Assembly (NCBI GenBank): GCA_026984895.1
Contig: JALSRF010000155.1
Coordinates: forward strand, 1 to 16,615
Direction of reading: 5' to 3'
DNA from: Paracoccaceae bacterium
GTDB lineage: Bacteria; Pseudomonadota; Alphaproteobacteria; Rhodobacterales; Rhodobacteraceae
Length of the DNA stretch: 16,615 nucleotides
Shown here: positions 1-7,284 of the stretch, in pieces
Numbering within the stretch: the stretch's first letter is position 1
How the letters are laid out: each line of letters starts with the position of its first letter
Notes under the pieces: generated by a model
What the model saw: the letters and a program-made list of their open reading frames with translations, nothing else
The model's database searches: none
What the model was told of the DNA's origin: nothing
Program-made: the position numbers and the translations under genes

Positions 1-687
1 AAGCACCTTGCCGGCACCGGGCTGGCGCCGGAGCCGGTGGCGACCCTTGCCACCGGGTCGGGGCCGTGTCTCGTCTATCGTCACGTTTCCGGCGCGTCCA
101 TGCCGGCCGCCTCGGTCGCCGGGGCAAGGGCGCTGCGCCGGCTGCATCGGCAGGCCCCGGCGCCGGGGCTGCGCCGGCTGGCGTGCGGGCCGGCCGCGTT
201 GCAGCGGCAGGGGCTGGCAATGCTGTCCATGTGCGATGACCGGCAGGCCGAACGGATCCGCCGGCAGATGCCCGACGGCTTCGACTTGCCCGCGGTCCGG
301 CCGGTATTGCTGCATGGCGATCCGGTGCCCGGGAACATCATCGCCGCGCCCTCGGGCGTGACCTTCATCGACTGGCAATGCCCGGCCATCGGCGACGCCT
401 GCGAAGACCTTGCGATCTTTCTGTCGCCGGCGATGCATCTGCTCTATGGCGATGCCGGGCGGCGCGCGCCCCCGCTTGAGGCCCTGCTCGCCGCCTATGG
501 CGACGGCGAGGTCGGCCGGCGTCTGGAACGACTGCTGCCCTGGTTCCACTGGCGCATGGCGGCCTACTGTCTCTGGAAGGCCGAGCGCGGGCAACCGGCC
601 TGCCGCGAAGGGCAGGAGCGCGAACTGGCCGCCCTGGCCGCGCTTTCGCTCAGAAGGCCCCCAGCAGCCAGATCGCCGCGGCCGTGA
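1..687 (+). CDS. Aminoglycoside/choline-kinase-family phosphotransferase, 5'-truncated
   Basis: The gene is open from the first base of the window, so its N-terminal lobe lies upstream; 228 codons are visible and it ends with TGA at 685-687. It shows the C-lobe of an APH-type kinase fold. The Brenner-type catalytic loop HGDPVPGN (window codons 105-112) supplies the catalytic Asp and metal-binding Asn, and IDW about 12 residues later corresponds to the DFG-like metal site. Members phosphorylate small molecules or, rarely, proteins; nothing visible fixes the substrate. An internal ATG at 37 could be called as a start, but the frame reads convincingly before it (hydrophobic strand ending in LVYRHVSG). 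It is convergent with ubiB and its last 38 bp overlap the ubiB 3' end. Confidence 0.8.
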   Translation, partial: KHLAGTGLAPEPVATLATGSGPCLVYRHVSGASMPAASVAGARALRRLHRQAPAPGLRRLACGPAALQRQGLAMLSMCDDRQAERIRRQMPDGFDLPAVRPVLLHGDPVPGNIIAAPSGVTFIDWQCPAIGDACEDLAIFLSPAMHLLYGDAGRRAPPLEALLAAYGDGEVGRRLERLLPWFHWRMAAYCLWKAERGQPACREGQERELAALAALSLRRPPAARSPRP

Positions 688-2179
688 CTGCCCCGCCCAG
701 CAGCGCATAGGCCAGCGGTCGGCGCACCGAACGTTCCGGCGGCGGCGCGCCGTCCCTTGACAGGTTGACCAGCGCGGCCTCGGCCAGCGCCGGCAGACGC
801 GGGCCGAAGCGCGACAGCACGCGCGCGGTCTGCGCCAGGTCGCGCATCAGCGCCGCAGGCCCGATATTTTCCCGGATATATCGTTCGACGATCGGCCGCG
901 CCACATCCCAGATGTTGATATCGGGATCAAGCGAACGCGCGACCCCTTCGACCACCACCATGGTGCGCTGCAGCAGGATCAGCTCGGTGCGCGTCTGCAT
1001 GCCGAACCGCTCGGTCACTTCGAACAGGTAAGAGAGCAGATGCGCCATCGAGATTTCGTTCGCGCGGGCGCCGAAAATGGGTTCGCCCACGGCCCGAAGC
1101 GCGCGGGCGAATTCATCGACGTCGCGGTCCGCCGGGACGTAGCCCGCCTCGAAATGCACTTCGGCGACACGCTTGAAGTCACGCCGGATGAACCCGTAGA
1201 GGATTTCCGCGTAGACCCGGCGCGTATAGTCGTCGATATGGCCCATGATCCCGAAATCAAGCGCGATGATGTCGCCGTTTTCGGCCACCTTCAGGTTGCC
1301 CTGGTGCATGTCGGCATGAAAGAAGCCGTCCCTGAGCGCGTGGCTGAGGAACAGCCCCAGCACCCGCGCCGCCAGCACCCGCAGATCGTGACCGGCGGCG
1401 GCGATCGCGTCCAGATCGTGGATCGGTATGCCTTCGCCCCATTCCAGCGTCATCACGCGCCTGCCGGAAAGCTGCCAGTCCACCCGGGGCACCCGGAAGC
1501 CTTCGTCGTCCCTGGTGTTTTCGGCAAATTCGGCGGCCGAGGATGACTCCAGCCGCAGGTCCAGTTCGCCGGTCACCACACCTTCGAAATGGGCCACCAC
1601 ATCGGCCGGCCGAAGCCGACGCGAAGCTGGCGACAGGAATTCGATGACCGACGCCGCGAAATAGAAGGCGTCGATATCCTTCTGGAACGCCTGTTCGATT
1701 CGCGGACGCAGGACCTTCACGGCGACCGGGCAGCCGTCGCCGGCGCGGCGTGCCTTGTGCACCTGGGCTATGGAGGCGGCGGCGACCGGCTCGGAAAACT
1801 CGGAGAACATGGCGCCAAGCGGATGGCCGAGTTCGTCCTCGACGGTCTGAACCGCGAGGGCGCGCGCGAATGGCGGCAACTTGTCCTGCAGCACCTGAAG
1901 CTGCGTGGCCAGTTGCTGGCCCACCACGTCGGGGCGGGTCGAAAGGATCTGCCCGAACTTGATATAGGCCGGCCCCAGGGCGGTGAGGGCGCGCGTCACC
2001 GGCGGCAGGGCCGGGTCGCCCTTGTAGCCCAGCCACTTGAACGGCCAGCCGAGCACCCGCGCGGCAATGCGCAGCGACAGCGGCGCATGCATCGCATCCA
2101 GCGCAACCCGCATCGCCCCGGTGCGTTCCATGGTCGCGCCGGTTCTGATCAGACGCCAGAGATTGTGGGGCCCGCGCAT
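650..2179 (-). CDS. ubiB: UbiB, ubiquinone-biosynthesis atypical kinase/ATPase
   Basis: This encodes 509 aa, near the usual length of about 500-545. UbiB is a membrane-associated ADCK/COQ8-family protein needed for ubiquinone synthesis; it was once called 2-octaprenylphenol hydroxylase but is now regarded as an atypical kinase/ATPase. Visible family marks are the KxGQ motif (AYIKFGQ, residues 71-77), the Ala-rich nucleotide loop PVAAASIAQVH (131-141), the lysine in AVKVLRP (K155), the catalytic loop HADMHQGN (288-295) and the DFG metal motif (308-310). A hydrophobic C-terminal segment near 487-507 (LAYALLGGAVTAAAIWLLGA) looks like the expected membrane anchor. Its ATG follows the ubiE TAG with no intervening base, which implies co-transcription and probable translational coupling. 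The 3' end overlaps the convergent phosphotransferase by 38 bp. Confidence 0.96.
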   Translation of the reverse strand: MRGPHNLWRLIRTGATMERTGAMRVALDAMHAPLSLRIAARVLGWPFKWLGYKGDPALPPVTRALTALGPAYIKFGQILSTRPDVVGQQLATQLQVLQDKLPPFARALAVQTVEDELGHPLGAMFSEFSEPVAAASIAQVHKARRAGDGCPVAVKVLRPRIEQAFQKDIDAFYFAASVIEFLSPASRRLRPADVVAHFEGVVTGELDLRLESSSAAEFAENTRDDEGFRVPRVDWQLSGRRVMTLEWGEGIPIHDLDAIAAAGHDLRVLAARVLGLFLSHALRDGFFHADMHQGNLKVAENGDIIALDFGIMGHIDDYTRRVYAEILYGFIRRDFKRVAEVHFEAGYVPADRDVDEFARALRAVGEPIFGARANEISMAHLLSYLFEVTERFGMQTRTELILLQRTMVVVEGVARSLDPDINIWDVARPIVERYIRENIGPAALMRDLAQTARVLSRFGPRLPALAEAALVNLSRDGAPPPERSVRRPLAYALLGGAVTAAAIWLLGAF

Positions 2180-2941
2180 CTAGATTTTCCAGCCCGAATG
2201 CAGCGCCGCGATGCCCAGCGACAGATTCCGGTATTTCACGTTTTCGAACCCGGCGTCGCGGATCATCGCGGCAAAGCTTTCCTGATCGGGGAACCGGCGG
2301 ATCGATTCCACCAGATACTGGTAACTGTCGCGGTCGCCCGCGATCAGCTTTCCCATGCGCGGGATGACGTTGAACGAATACAGGTCGTAAAGTTTCTGCA
2401 GGCCCGCATCGGGCAGCTGGCTGAACTCCAGAACCATCAGCCGCCCCCCCGGACGCAGGACGCGCAATGCCTCGCGCAGCGCGTCGTCGATCCGGGTCAC
2501 GTTGCGGATGCCGAACGAGATGGTGTAGACGTCGAAGCTGTTGTCCTCGAACGGCAGGGCCATCGCATCGCCCACCACCCAGTCCAGCCGGTCGGCCAGC
2601 TTGCCGGCTTCGGCCCGCTTGCGCCCTTCGGCCAGCATGCTTTCGGTCATGTCCAGCACCACGGCACGCGCACCCGGTGCGCGCCTGAGAAACCGGAAGG
2701 CGATATCGCCCGTGCCCCCGGCGACATCCAGCAGGCGCTGCCTGTCGCGCGGCGCCAGCCAGTCCATCATCGCGTCCTTCCAGAGCCGGTGAATGCCGAT
2801 CGACATGACATCGTTCATGACATCGTATTTGCTGGCCACGTTGGTGAACACGCCATGGACCATGCCGGCCTTCTGTTCTTCGGCGACCTCCTGAAAGCCG
2901 AAATGCGTGGATTTTCCCGAAGACCCCGAAGAATCGACCAT
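2180..2941 (-). CDS. ubiE: UbiE, ubiquinone/menaquinone C-methyltransferase
   Basis: This encodes 253 aa, the normal length. It is an S-adenosylmethionine-dependent C-methyltransferase that methylates the benzoquinol ring in ubiquinone synthesis (demethylmenaquinol in organisms that make menaquinone). SAM motif I is LLDVAGGTGD (residues 70-79). A GDAMALPF motif (124-131) binds the cofactor region, and FGIRNVTRIDDALREALRV (from 143) is the UbiE/COQ5 signature. Family landmarks at the N-terminus are VFTNVASKYDVMNDVMS (31-47). The ATG at 2941 is preceded by AAGG at suitable spacing and by a plausible promoter. It forms a two-gene operon with ubiB and is divergent from mutM. Confidence 0.97.
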   Translation of the reverse strand: MVDSSGSSGKSTHFGFQEVAEEQKAGMVHGVFTNVASKYDVMNDVMSIGIHRLWKDAMMDWLAPRDRQRLLDVAGGTGDIAFRFLRRAPGARAVVLDMTESMLAEGRKRAEAGKLADRLDWVVGDAMALPFEDNSFDVYTISFGIRNVTRIDDALREALRVLRPGGRLMVLEFSQLPDAGLQKLYDLYSFNVIPRMGKLIAGDRDSYQYLVESIRRFPDQESFAAMIRDAGFENVKYRNLSLGIAALHSGWKI

Positions 2942-2973
2942 TGCGCCTTGCCCATTGTTGCGATCGCCCCCCT

Positions 2974-3001
2974 CTTATATGGCTCTGGCGGGGCGATACA
3001 A
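2974..3001 (-). promoter_or_regulatory. Putative ubiE-ubiB promoter
   Basis: On the minus strand, TTGTAT (3001-2996) and TATAAG (2979-2974) are separated by 16 bp, a reasonable sigma-70-type pair. The predicted start lies about 25 nt before the ubiE ATG. The opposite strand carries TACAAT (2997-3002), which could serve mutM as a -10, though its -35 partner is weak; the two promoters would then overlap. This is pattern matching only. Confidence 0.4.
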
Positions 3002-3011
3002 TCCACGCGCC

Positions 3012-3031
3012 CGCCAAAGGACGCCAAAGGA
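3012..3031 (+). repeat. 10-bp tandem duplication (CGCCAAAGGA x2) before mutM
   Basis: CGCCAAAGGA occurs twice without a gap at 3012-3021 and 3022-3031. The second copy runs into the AGGAGG ribosome binding site of mutM, so the leader carries two AAAGGA-like sequences. Only the downstream one is correctly spaced from the GTG. Confidence 0.75.
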
Positions 3032-3038
3032 GGAGACC

Positions 3039-3917
3039 GTGCCGGAATTGCCCGAAGTGGAAACCGTGCGTCGCGGACTGGAACCGGCCATGACCGGGCG
3101 GCGCATCCTGCGGGCCGAGGTCCGGCGCGACGGGCTTCGCTGGCCGTTTCCCGCGCGCATGAAGGAGCGCCTGGAGGGCGCGCGCATCGAAAGCCTGCGC
3201 CGGCGCTCGAAATACATTCTGGGCGATCTGTCCACCGGCGAAACGCTGATCGTGCATCTGGGCATGTCCGGGCGGGTGCTGGTCAGCGGCGCGCCCGCGG
3301 GCGGGTTTGTTCATGCCCGGGCGGTTGCGCAAAAGCACGACCATGTGATCCTGCATATGGAACCGGCGCCCGGCGACCCGCAGCCGGGGCATGGCGGGCG
3401 CGTCGCCTTCAACGATGCCCGCCGTTTCGGCACCATGGATCTGTGGCCGACGGCGCAGCTTGAAAACCACCGGCTGCTTGCGCGCCTGGGCCCCGAGCCG
3501 CTGGGCAACCGGTTCGACGAAAACTGGCTGGCGGGGCGGCTGGCGGGGCGCAGGACGCCGATAAAGGCGGCGCTGCTGGACCAGCGAATCGTTGCCGGGC
3601 TGGGCAACATCTACGTGTGCGAGGCGCTGCATCGCGCCGGCATTTCCCCGCGCCGGGCGGCGGGGCGGATTTCGCGCCGGCGGATTTCGCACTTGGTCGG
3701 TGCGATTCGCGCTGTCCTGCGCGAAGCCATCGATGCGGGCGGTTCTTCGCTGCGCGACCATCGCCGGACCAATGGCGAACTGGGATATTTTCAACACCAG
3801 TTCCGTGTCTACGGCCGCGAGGGAGAAGCCTGCAAAACCCCCGGTTGCAAAGGCAGAATCCGGCGGCTGGTGCAATCGGGCCGGTCCAGTTTCCATTGTG
3901 CGCAATGCCAAAGATAG
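3039..3917 (+). CDS. mutM: MutM, formamidopyrimidine-DNA glycosylase (8-oxoguanine glycosylase/AP lyase)
   Basis: This encodes 292 aa. MutM excises 8-oxoguanine and FaPy lesions and cleaves the abasic site. The GTG start is set by AGGAGG (3028-3033) five bases upstream and by the obligatory N-terminus PELPEVETV: Pro2 becomes the catalytic residue after Met removal, followed by Glu3. Lys58 in RRSKYILG matches the beta-hairpin lysine (Lys57 of the mature E. coli enzyme). The H2TH region includes GLGNIYVCEALHRAGISP (from 187), and the C-terminal zinc finger uses Cys265, Cys270, Cys287 and Cys290. The first Cys pair is spaced CKTPGC (four residues between) rather than two. The protein is about 20 residues longer than E. 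coli MutM, mostly in a loop near residues 85-125. It is divergent from ubiE and followed after 61 bp by the enoyl-CoA hydratase. Confidence 0.97.
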   Translation: MPELPEVETVRRGLEPAMTGRRILRAEVRRDGLRWPFPARMKERLEGARIESLRRRSKYILGDLSTGETLIVHLGMSGRVLVSGAPAGGFVHARAVAQKHDHVILHMEPAPGDPQPGHGGRVAFNDARRFGTMDLWPTAQLENHRLLARLGPEPLGNRFDENWLAGRLAGRRTPIKAALLDQRIVAGLGNIYVCEALHRAGISPRRAAGRISRRRISHLVGAIRAVLREAIDAGGSSLRDHRRTNGELGYFQHQFRVYGREGEACKTPGCKGRIRRLVQSGRSSFHCAQCQR

Positions 3918-3978
3918 CTTGAACAGCGGCGCAGGGATGTTAAGGGTTTCGCGGTTCGCAACAGCAAACGAGAGCCCG

Positions 3979-4755
3979 ATGGCCTTCAAAACGATCATCG
4001 TCGAAACCTCTGACAATGTCTGCCTCATCCGCCTGAACCGTCCCGACGCGCTGAACGCGCTGAATTCGGAGATGCTGGGCGAGCTGGTGGCGGCCCTGCA
4101 GGACGCCGAAAGAAGCGACAAGGTGCGCTGCATCGTGATCACCGGCTCGGACAAGGCCTTTGCCGCGGGGGCGGATATCAAGGAAATGTCCGAAAAGTCC
4201 TTTGTCGAAATGTACATGGACAATTTCTTCGCCGACGAGGGCGATGCCATCCTTCGCGTCCGCAAGCCGATCATCGCGGCGGTGGCCGGCTATGCCCTTG
4301 GCGGCGGGTGCGAACTGGCCATGATGTGCGATTTCATCATCGCCGCCGATACCGCGAAATTCGGCCAGCCCGAGATCAACCTTGGCGTTGTCGCGGGCAT
4401 CGGCGGAACCCAGCGGCTGACCCGTTTCGTCGGCAAGTCGAAGGCGATGGACATGCACCTGACCGGCCGCTTCATGGAGGCCGAAGAGGCCGAGCGTTCG
4501 GGGCTGGTCAGCCGGGTCGTTCCGGCGAAAAAGCTGATGGACGAGGCGATGAGCGCGGCCCAGAAGATCGCCGAAAAGTCGATGCTGGCGACGATGACCG
4601 TGAAAGAAGCGGTCAACCGTTCCTACGAAACCACGCTGAGCGAAGGCTTGCTGTTCGAACGCCGCGTCTTTCATGCGCTTTTCGCGACCTGCGACCAGAA
4701 AGAGGGGATGCAGGCATTCCTGGCAAAACGCGAGCCGCAGTTCCGCGACAGGTAG
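3979..4755 (+). CDS. Enoyl-CoA hydratase (crotonase family)
   Basis: This encodes 258 aa, the standard length for a single-domain crotonase. The enzyme hydrates trans-2-enoyl-CoA to 3-hydroxyacyl-CoA in fatty-acid beta-oxidation or related acyl-CoA pathways. The two catalytic glutamates of true hydratases are present, Glu112 in GGGCELAMMCD and Glu132 in FGQPEINLGV, spaced 20 residues apart as in rat mitochondrial hydratase (Glu144/Glu164). The CoA-binding and oxyanion-hole segment AFAAGADIKEM (60-70) is intact. That argues for real hydratase activity rather than an isomerase or a degenerate paralogue. The ATG is preceded by GAGAG, a weak ribosome binding site. Its substrate range, and why it sits between mutM and rpsT, cannot be read from the sequence. 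Confidence 0.93.
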   Translation: MAFKTIIVETSDNVCLIRLNRPDALNALNSEMLGELVAALQDAERSDKVRCIVITGSDKAFAAGADIKEMSEKSFVEMYMDNFFADEGDAILRVRKPIIAAVAGYALGGGCELAMMCDFIIAADTAKFGQPEINLGVVAGIGGTQRLTRFVGKSKAMDMHLTGRFMEAEEAERSGLVSRVVPAKKLMDEAMSAAQKIAEKSMLATMTVKEAVNRSYETTLSEGLLFERRVFHALFATCDQKEGMQAFLAKREPQFRDR

Positions 4756-4779
4756 GCGGAAAAACTTGCGCGGCGGGCG

Positions 4780-4808
4780 TTGACTCGCCGACGGTGAAAG
4801 CCTAGAAG
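4780..4808 (+). promoter_or_regulatory. Putative rpsT promoter with embedded GANTC site
   Basis: TTGACT (4780-4785), a 17-bp spacer and TAGAAG (4803-4808) give one of the best -35/-10 matches in the window. The predicted start is about 40 nt before rpsT. GACTC (4782-4786), a GANTC site of the CcrM type, overlaps the -35 hexamer. Confidence 0.55.
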
Positions 4809-4853
4809 CGCGCTTCGAGATTTACTCCAGCCCAAACGCGGGAACGATACGCC

Positions 4854-5117
4854 ATGGCAAACTCGCCTCAGTCAAAGAAACGCGCGCGCCAGAACCAGCG
4901 CCGCTTCAAGATCAACCAGGCGCGCCGGTCGCGCATCCGCACGTTCTTGCGCAAGGTCGAAGAAGCGATTGCCTCGGGCGACAAGGAGGCCGCCGCCGAG
5001 GCCCTGCGCCGGGCACAGCCCGAACTGATGCGCGGCGTGACCAAGGGCGTCTTTCAGAAGAAGACCGCCTCGCGCAAGATGTCGCGCCTTGCCTCGCGGG
5101 TGAAGGCGCTGGGCTGA
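4854..5117 (+). CDS. rpsT: 30S ribosomal protein S20
   Basis: This encodes 87 aa, the canonical size. S20 is a basic three-helix protein that binds the 5' domain of 16S rRNA early in 30S assembly. The N-terminus MANSPQSKKRARQNQRR, the run of Lys and Arg residues, and the C-terminal segment GVFQKKTASRKMSRLASRVKAL are typical. It has its own promoter and is followed by a hairpin, so it is probably expressed alone. In Rhodobacterales, rpsT next to dnaA is a familiar arrangement, as far as I recall. Confidence 0.97.
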   Translation: MANSPQSKKRARQNQRRFKINQARRSRIRTFLRKVEEAIASGDKEAAAEALRRAQPELMRGVTKGVFQKKTASRKMSRLASRVKALG

Positions 5118-5130
5118 ACCGGCCGGATAC

Positions 5131-5144
5131 GGGCCCGCGGGCCC
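5131..5144. repeat. 14-bp perfect palindrome GGGCCCGCGGGCCC
   Basis: This is a perfect self-complementary sequence 13 bp after the rpsT stop, followed immediately by a second GC palindrome, CCCCGGGG (5142-5149). It may contribute to rpsT mRNA 3' structure. In DNA of this composition it may mean nothing. Confidence 0.6.
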
Positions 5145-5187
5145 CGGGGCGCGTCCGGGCCGGGACCCTTGTGGACAGACGCAAAAA

Positions 5188-5219
5188 GAGAGCGTGCCCT
5201 TGCGGGTGCGCTCCTTGTC
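5188..5219 (+). terminator. Putative rpsT terminator hairpin
   Basis: GAGCGTGCCC (5190-5199), loop TTGC, and GGGTGCGCTC (5204-5213) form a 10-bp stem with two G-U pairs, extendable by three pairs across one bulge. An A-rich run (5183-5187) precedes it and a broken T-rich run (CTTGTCGTTT) follows. The position, 70 bp after the rpsT stop, fits a terminator isolating rpsT from the rhodanese-dnaA unit. The T-tract is imperfect. Confidence 0.5.
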
Positions 5220-5272
5220 GTTTCGGACCCGGGGTTCTGTGGAGCGCAGAACACATTTCCGGGCGCACGAAA

Positions 5273-5355
5273 GATTCGGTGCGACAAAGTTTGAGTCAAG
5301 CGTGAAGATCGGTTGCGCGCTCCCTTTTCGGCTTGCTAGCTTTCCTTTGCGATTC
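5273..5355. promoter_or_regulatory. Cluster of three GANTC sites upstream of rhodanese-dnaA
   Basis: GATTC (5273-5277), GAGTC (5293-5297) and GATTC (5351-5355) lie in the spacer before the rhodanese-dnaA pair. GANTC is the methylation site of the alphaproteobacterial cell-cycle methyltransferase CcrM, and methylation of dnaA-promoter GANTC sites is known to affect dnaA transcription in Caulobacter. A possible promoter nearby is TTGCGC (5313-5318), 18 bp, TAGCTT (5337-5342), which is weak. Regulatory meaning here is inferred. Confidence 0.35.
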
Positions 5356-5377
5356 ACGTCGTCTTGGGGGACAATTG

Positions 5378-5827
5378 ATGAGCGCGGGCGTGGTCCCGGG
5401 CGTTGGCGAGGTTACGCCACCGGCTGCCTGGGGCATTCTTGAAACGGAAAAAGACGCCCGGCTGGTTGATGTCAGGACGCAGGCAGAATGGAATTTTGTC
5501 GGTGTTCCCGATCTCTCGGAACTTGGTCATTCGGTGATTTTTGTCGAATGGGCGACCTATCCGGGAATGTCCGTCAACCCGAAATTCGGGGAACAGTTGC
5601 TTGGGGCGTTTGGGGATGAGATCCCGGGCAAACTGCTGTTCCTGTGCCGGTCCGGGGTGCGGTCCCTGGCTGCGGCGCAAGAAACCGCACGGGTCTGTGC
5701 CGAAAACGGCATCCGGGTGGCCTGCTACAATGTGGCAGAGGGATTCGAGGGGGATGTGAACGAAGACGGGCACAGGGGCTTTCAGGGTGGATGGAAGTTC
5801 CGGGGGCTGGCCTGGCGCCAGTCTTGA
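5378..5827 (+). CDS. Small rhodanese-domain protein upstream of dnaA
   Basis: This encodes 149 aa in a single rhodanese domain. The substrate-site motif LVDVRTQAEW (residues 29-38) corresponds to the conserved CH2A-like segment. The active-site loop LFLCRSGVRSL has the catalytic cysteine Cys90 in the six-residue pattern CRSGVR that rhodaneses use to carry a persulfide sulfur. An intact loop suggests real sulfurtransferase or thiol chemistry; the acceptor is unknown. The ATG at 5378 is preferred over a TTG at 5333 because GGGGGA stands just upstream of it. It lies 23 bp before dnaA in the same direction, so the two are probably co-transcribed. I recall this neighbour next to dnaA in other Rhodobacterales, but know of no defined role in replication. 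Confidence 0.88.
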   Translation: MSAGVVPGVGEVTPPAAWGILETEKDARLVDVRTQAEWNFVGVPDLSELGHSVIFVEWATYPGMSVNPKFGEQLLGAFGDEIPGKLLFLCRSGVRSLAAAQETARVCAENGIRVACYNVAEGFEGDVNEDGHRGFQGGWKFRGLAWRQS

Positions 5828-5850
5828 AAAACAAGAAATTGGGTCGAGAA

Positions 5851-7224
5851 ATGACAGAAGACACCTGGGGACGTGTTCAAGAGGCGCTCAAGCGGAATGT
5901 GGGAGAGAACAACTACAAGACCTGGATCGAGCCGGTCCGTTTAGGCAACTGCCGCGATGGTATCGCAACCCTGCATGTGCCGACGAACTTCATCGGGAAC
6001 TGGGTGTCGCGCAATTTCGGCGACGAGATACTGAACCAGCTGGCCCTGAGCGGCGTCCCGGCCGAACGCCTGGCCTTCGAGGTGGACAAGATATCCTATG
6101 GCGCCGCTTCTTCCACCCAGGCCGTCACCGCGCGCGCCCAAAGCGCGGCAAAGACGCAGGCCGCGGCAGGCAGGAACGGTGTGCTTCCGGGGGCCCCGCT
6201 GGACAAGCGTTTCACCTTCGACAGTTTCGTTGTCGGCAAGCCGAACCAGCTTGCCCATGCTGCTGCGCGCCGCGTGGCCGAGGGCGGCGAGGTCTCGTTC
6301 AATCCGCTTTTCCTTTACGGCGGTGTCGGCCTTGGCAAGACCCACCTGATGCATGCCATCGGCTGGGAGTTGCAGAAGAAAAGCCCGGAACTGCGGGTGG
6401 TCTACCTGTCGGCAGAGCAGTTCATGTATCGCTTCGTGATGGCGCTGCGCGACCGGCAGATGATGAGCTTCAAGGAGCTGTTTCGTTCCGTCGATGTGCT
6501 GATGATCGACGATGTGCAGTTCATTGCCGGCAAGGACGGCACCCAGGAAGAGTTCTTTCATACCTTCAATGCGCTTCTCGACCAGAACCGGCAGATCGTC
6601 ATTTCCGGCGACCGCGCGCCTGTCGATATCAAGGGCATGGAGGAACGCATCAAGTCGCGCCTGCAATGCGGACTGGTGGTTGACCTGCATCCGACGGACT
6701 ACGAACTTCGCCTGGGGATACTGCACGACAAGGTCGAGCGCTATTGCGAACAATACCCGGATCTTGTCATCGAAGACGGCGTGCTGGAGTTCCTGGCGCA
6801 TCGCATCTCGACCAACGTGCGCGTGCTGGAAGGGGCGTTGATGCGGCTGTTCGCCTTCGCCTCGCTTGTCGGGCGCGAAATCACTCTGGACCTGGCCCAG
6901 GACTGCCTGTCTGACATCCTGCGCGCCTCGGATCGCAAGGTCACGGTGGAAGAGATTCAGCGCAAGGTCGCCGAACACTACAACATCCGCCTGTCCGATC
7001 TGCTGGGCCCCAAGCGGGTGCGCGTCATCGCCCGCCCGCGGCAGGTGGCGATGTATCTGGCCAAGCAGCTGACCACCCGTTCGCTTCCCGAGATCGGGCG
7101 CTGCTTCGGAAAGCGGGACCATACCACGGTCATGCACGGGGTCCGCCGGATCGAGGAACTGAAGGCGCGCGACGCGCAGATTGCCGACGATATCGAACTG
7201 TTGCGCCGTGCCCTCGAAGCCTGA
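5851..7224 (+). CDS. dnaA: DnaA, chromosomal replication initiator
   Basis: This encodes 457 aa, typical length. DnaA binds 9-bp boxes at oriC, oligomerises with ATP and opens the duplex. Domain I is at the N-terminus (TWGRVQEALKRNVGENNYKTWI). A variable Ala/Gln-rich linker lies near 88-115. The AAA+ domain has Walker A GGVGLGKT (157-164) and Walker B VLMIDDVQF (acidic pair D220, D221). Domain IV carries the DnaA signature near the C-terminus (GRCFGKRDHTTVMHGVRRI), whose RDHTTV segment reads the box. The ATG at 5851 has only a modest Shine-Dalgarno sequence (GGGTCGAG) and follows the rhodanese gene by 23 bp. No cluster of consensus DnaA boxes is evident beside it, so this locus need not be the origin. 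Confidence 0.98.
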   Translation: MTEDTWGRVQEALKRNVGENNYKTWIEPVRLGNCRDGIATLHVPTNFIGNWVSRNFGDEILNQLALSGVPAERLAFEVDKISYGAASSTQAVTARAQSAAKTQAAAGRNGVLPGAPLDKRFTFDSFVVGKPNQLAHAAARRVAEGGEVSFNPLFLYGGVGLGKTHLMHAIGWELQKKSPELRVVYLSAEQFMYRFVMALRDRQMMSFKELFRSVDVLMIDDVQFIAGKDGTQEEFFHTFNALLDQNRQIVISGDRAPVDIKGMEERIKSRLQCGLVVDLHPTDYELRLGILHDKVERYCEQYPDLVIEDGVLEFLAHRISTNVRVLEGALMRLFAFASLVGREITLDLAQDCLSDILRASDRKVTVEEIQRKVAEHYNIRLSDLLGPKRVRVIARPRQVAMYLAKQLTTRSLPEIGRCFGKRDHTTVMHGVRRIEELKARDAQIADDIELLRRALEA

Positions 7225-7284
7225 TCTTTCGCCCCATTGCGCTTGACGCTATCGGGCGTTCGGCAGAAATTCCCAAGAAAACCA

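Noticed and set aside
3919..3947. Separate promoter for the enoyl-CoA hydratase
   Set aside because: TTGAAC at 3919 has no acceptable -10 at 16-18 bp; the gene may be read from the mutM promoter.
1257..4274. A 1005-codon minus-strand open frame
   Set aside because: It runs through ubiB, ubiE, mutM and part of the hydratase out of frame or on the wrong strand. Its translation is Arg/Ala/Gly-rich without domains, typical of antisense frames in GC-rich DNA.
5118..5377. Chromosomal origin beside dnaA
   Set aside because: Only weak TGTGGA-type partial matches (near 5170 and 5238) resemble DnaA boxes. There is no box cluster and no AT-rich unwinding element, so oriC cannot be claimed here.
5941..7137. 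Long minus-strand frame opposite dnaA
   Set aside because: It lies wholly antisense to a certain gene, has no family features, and is explained by GC-rich codon usage.
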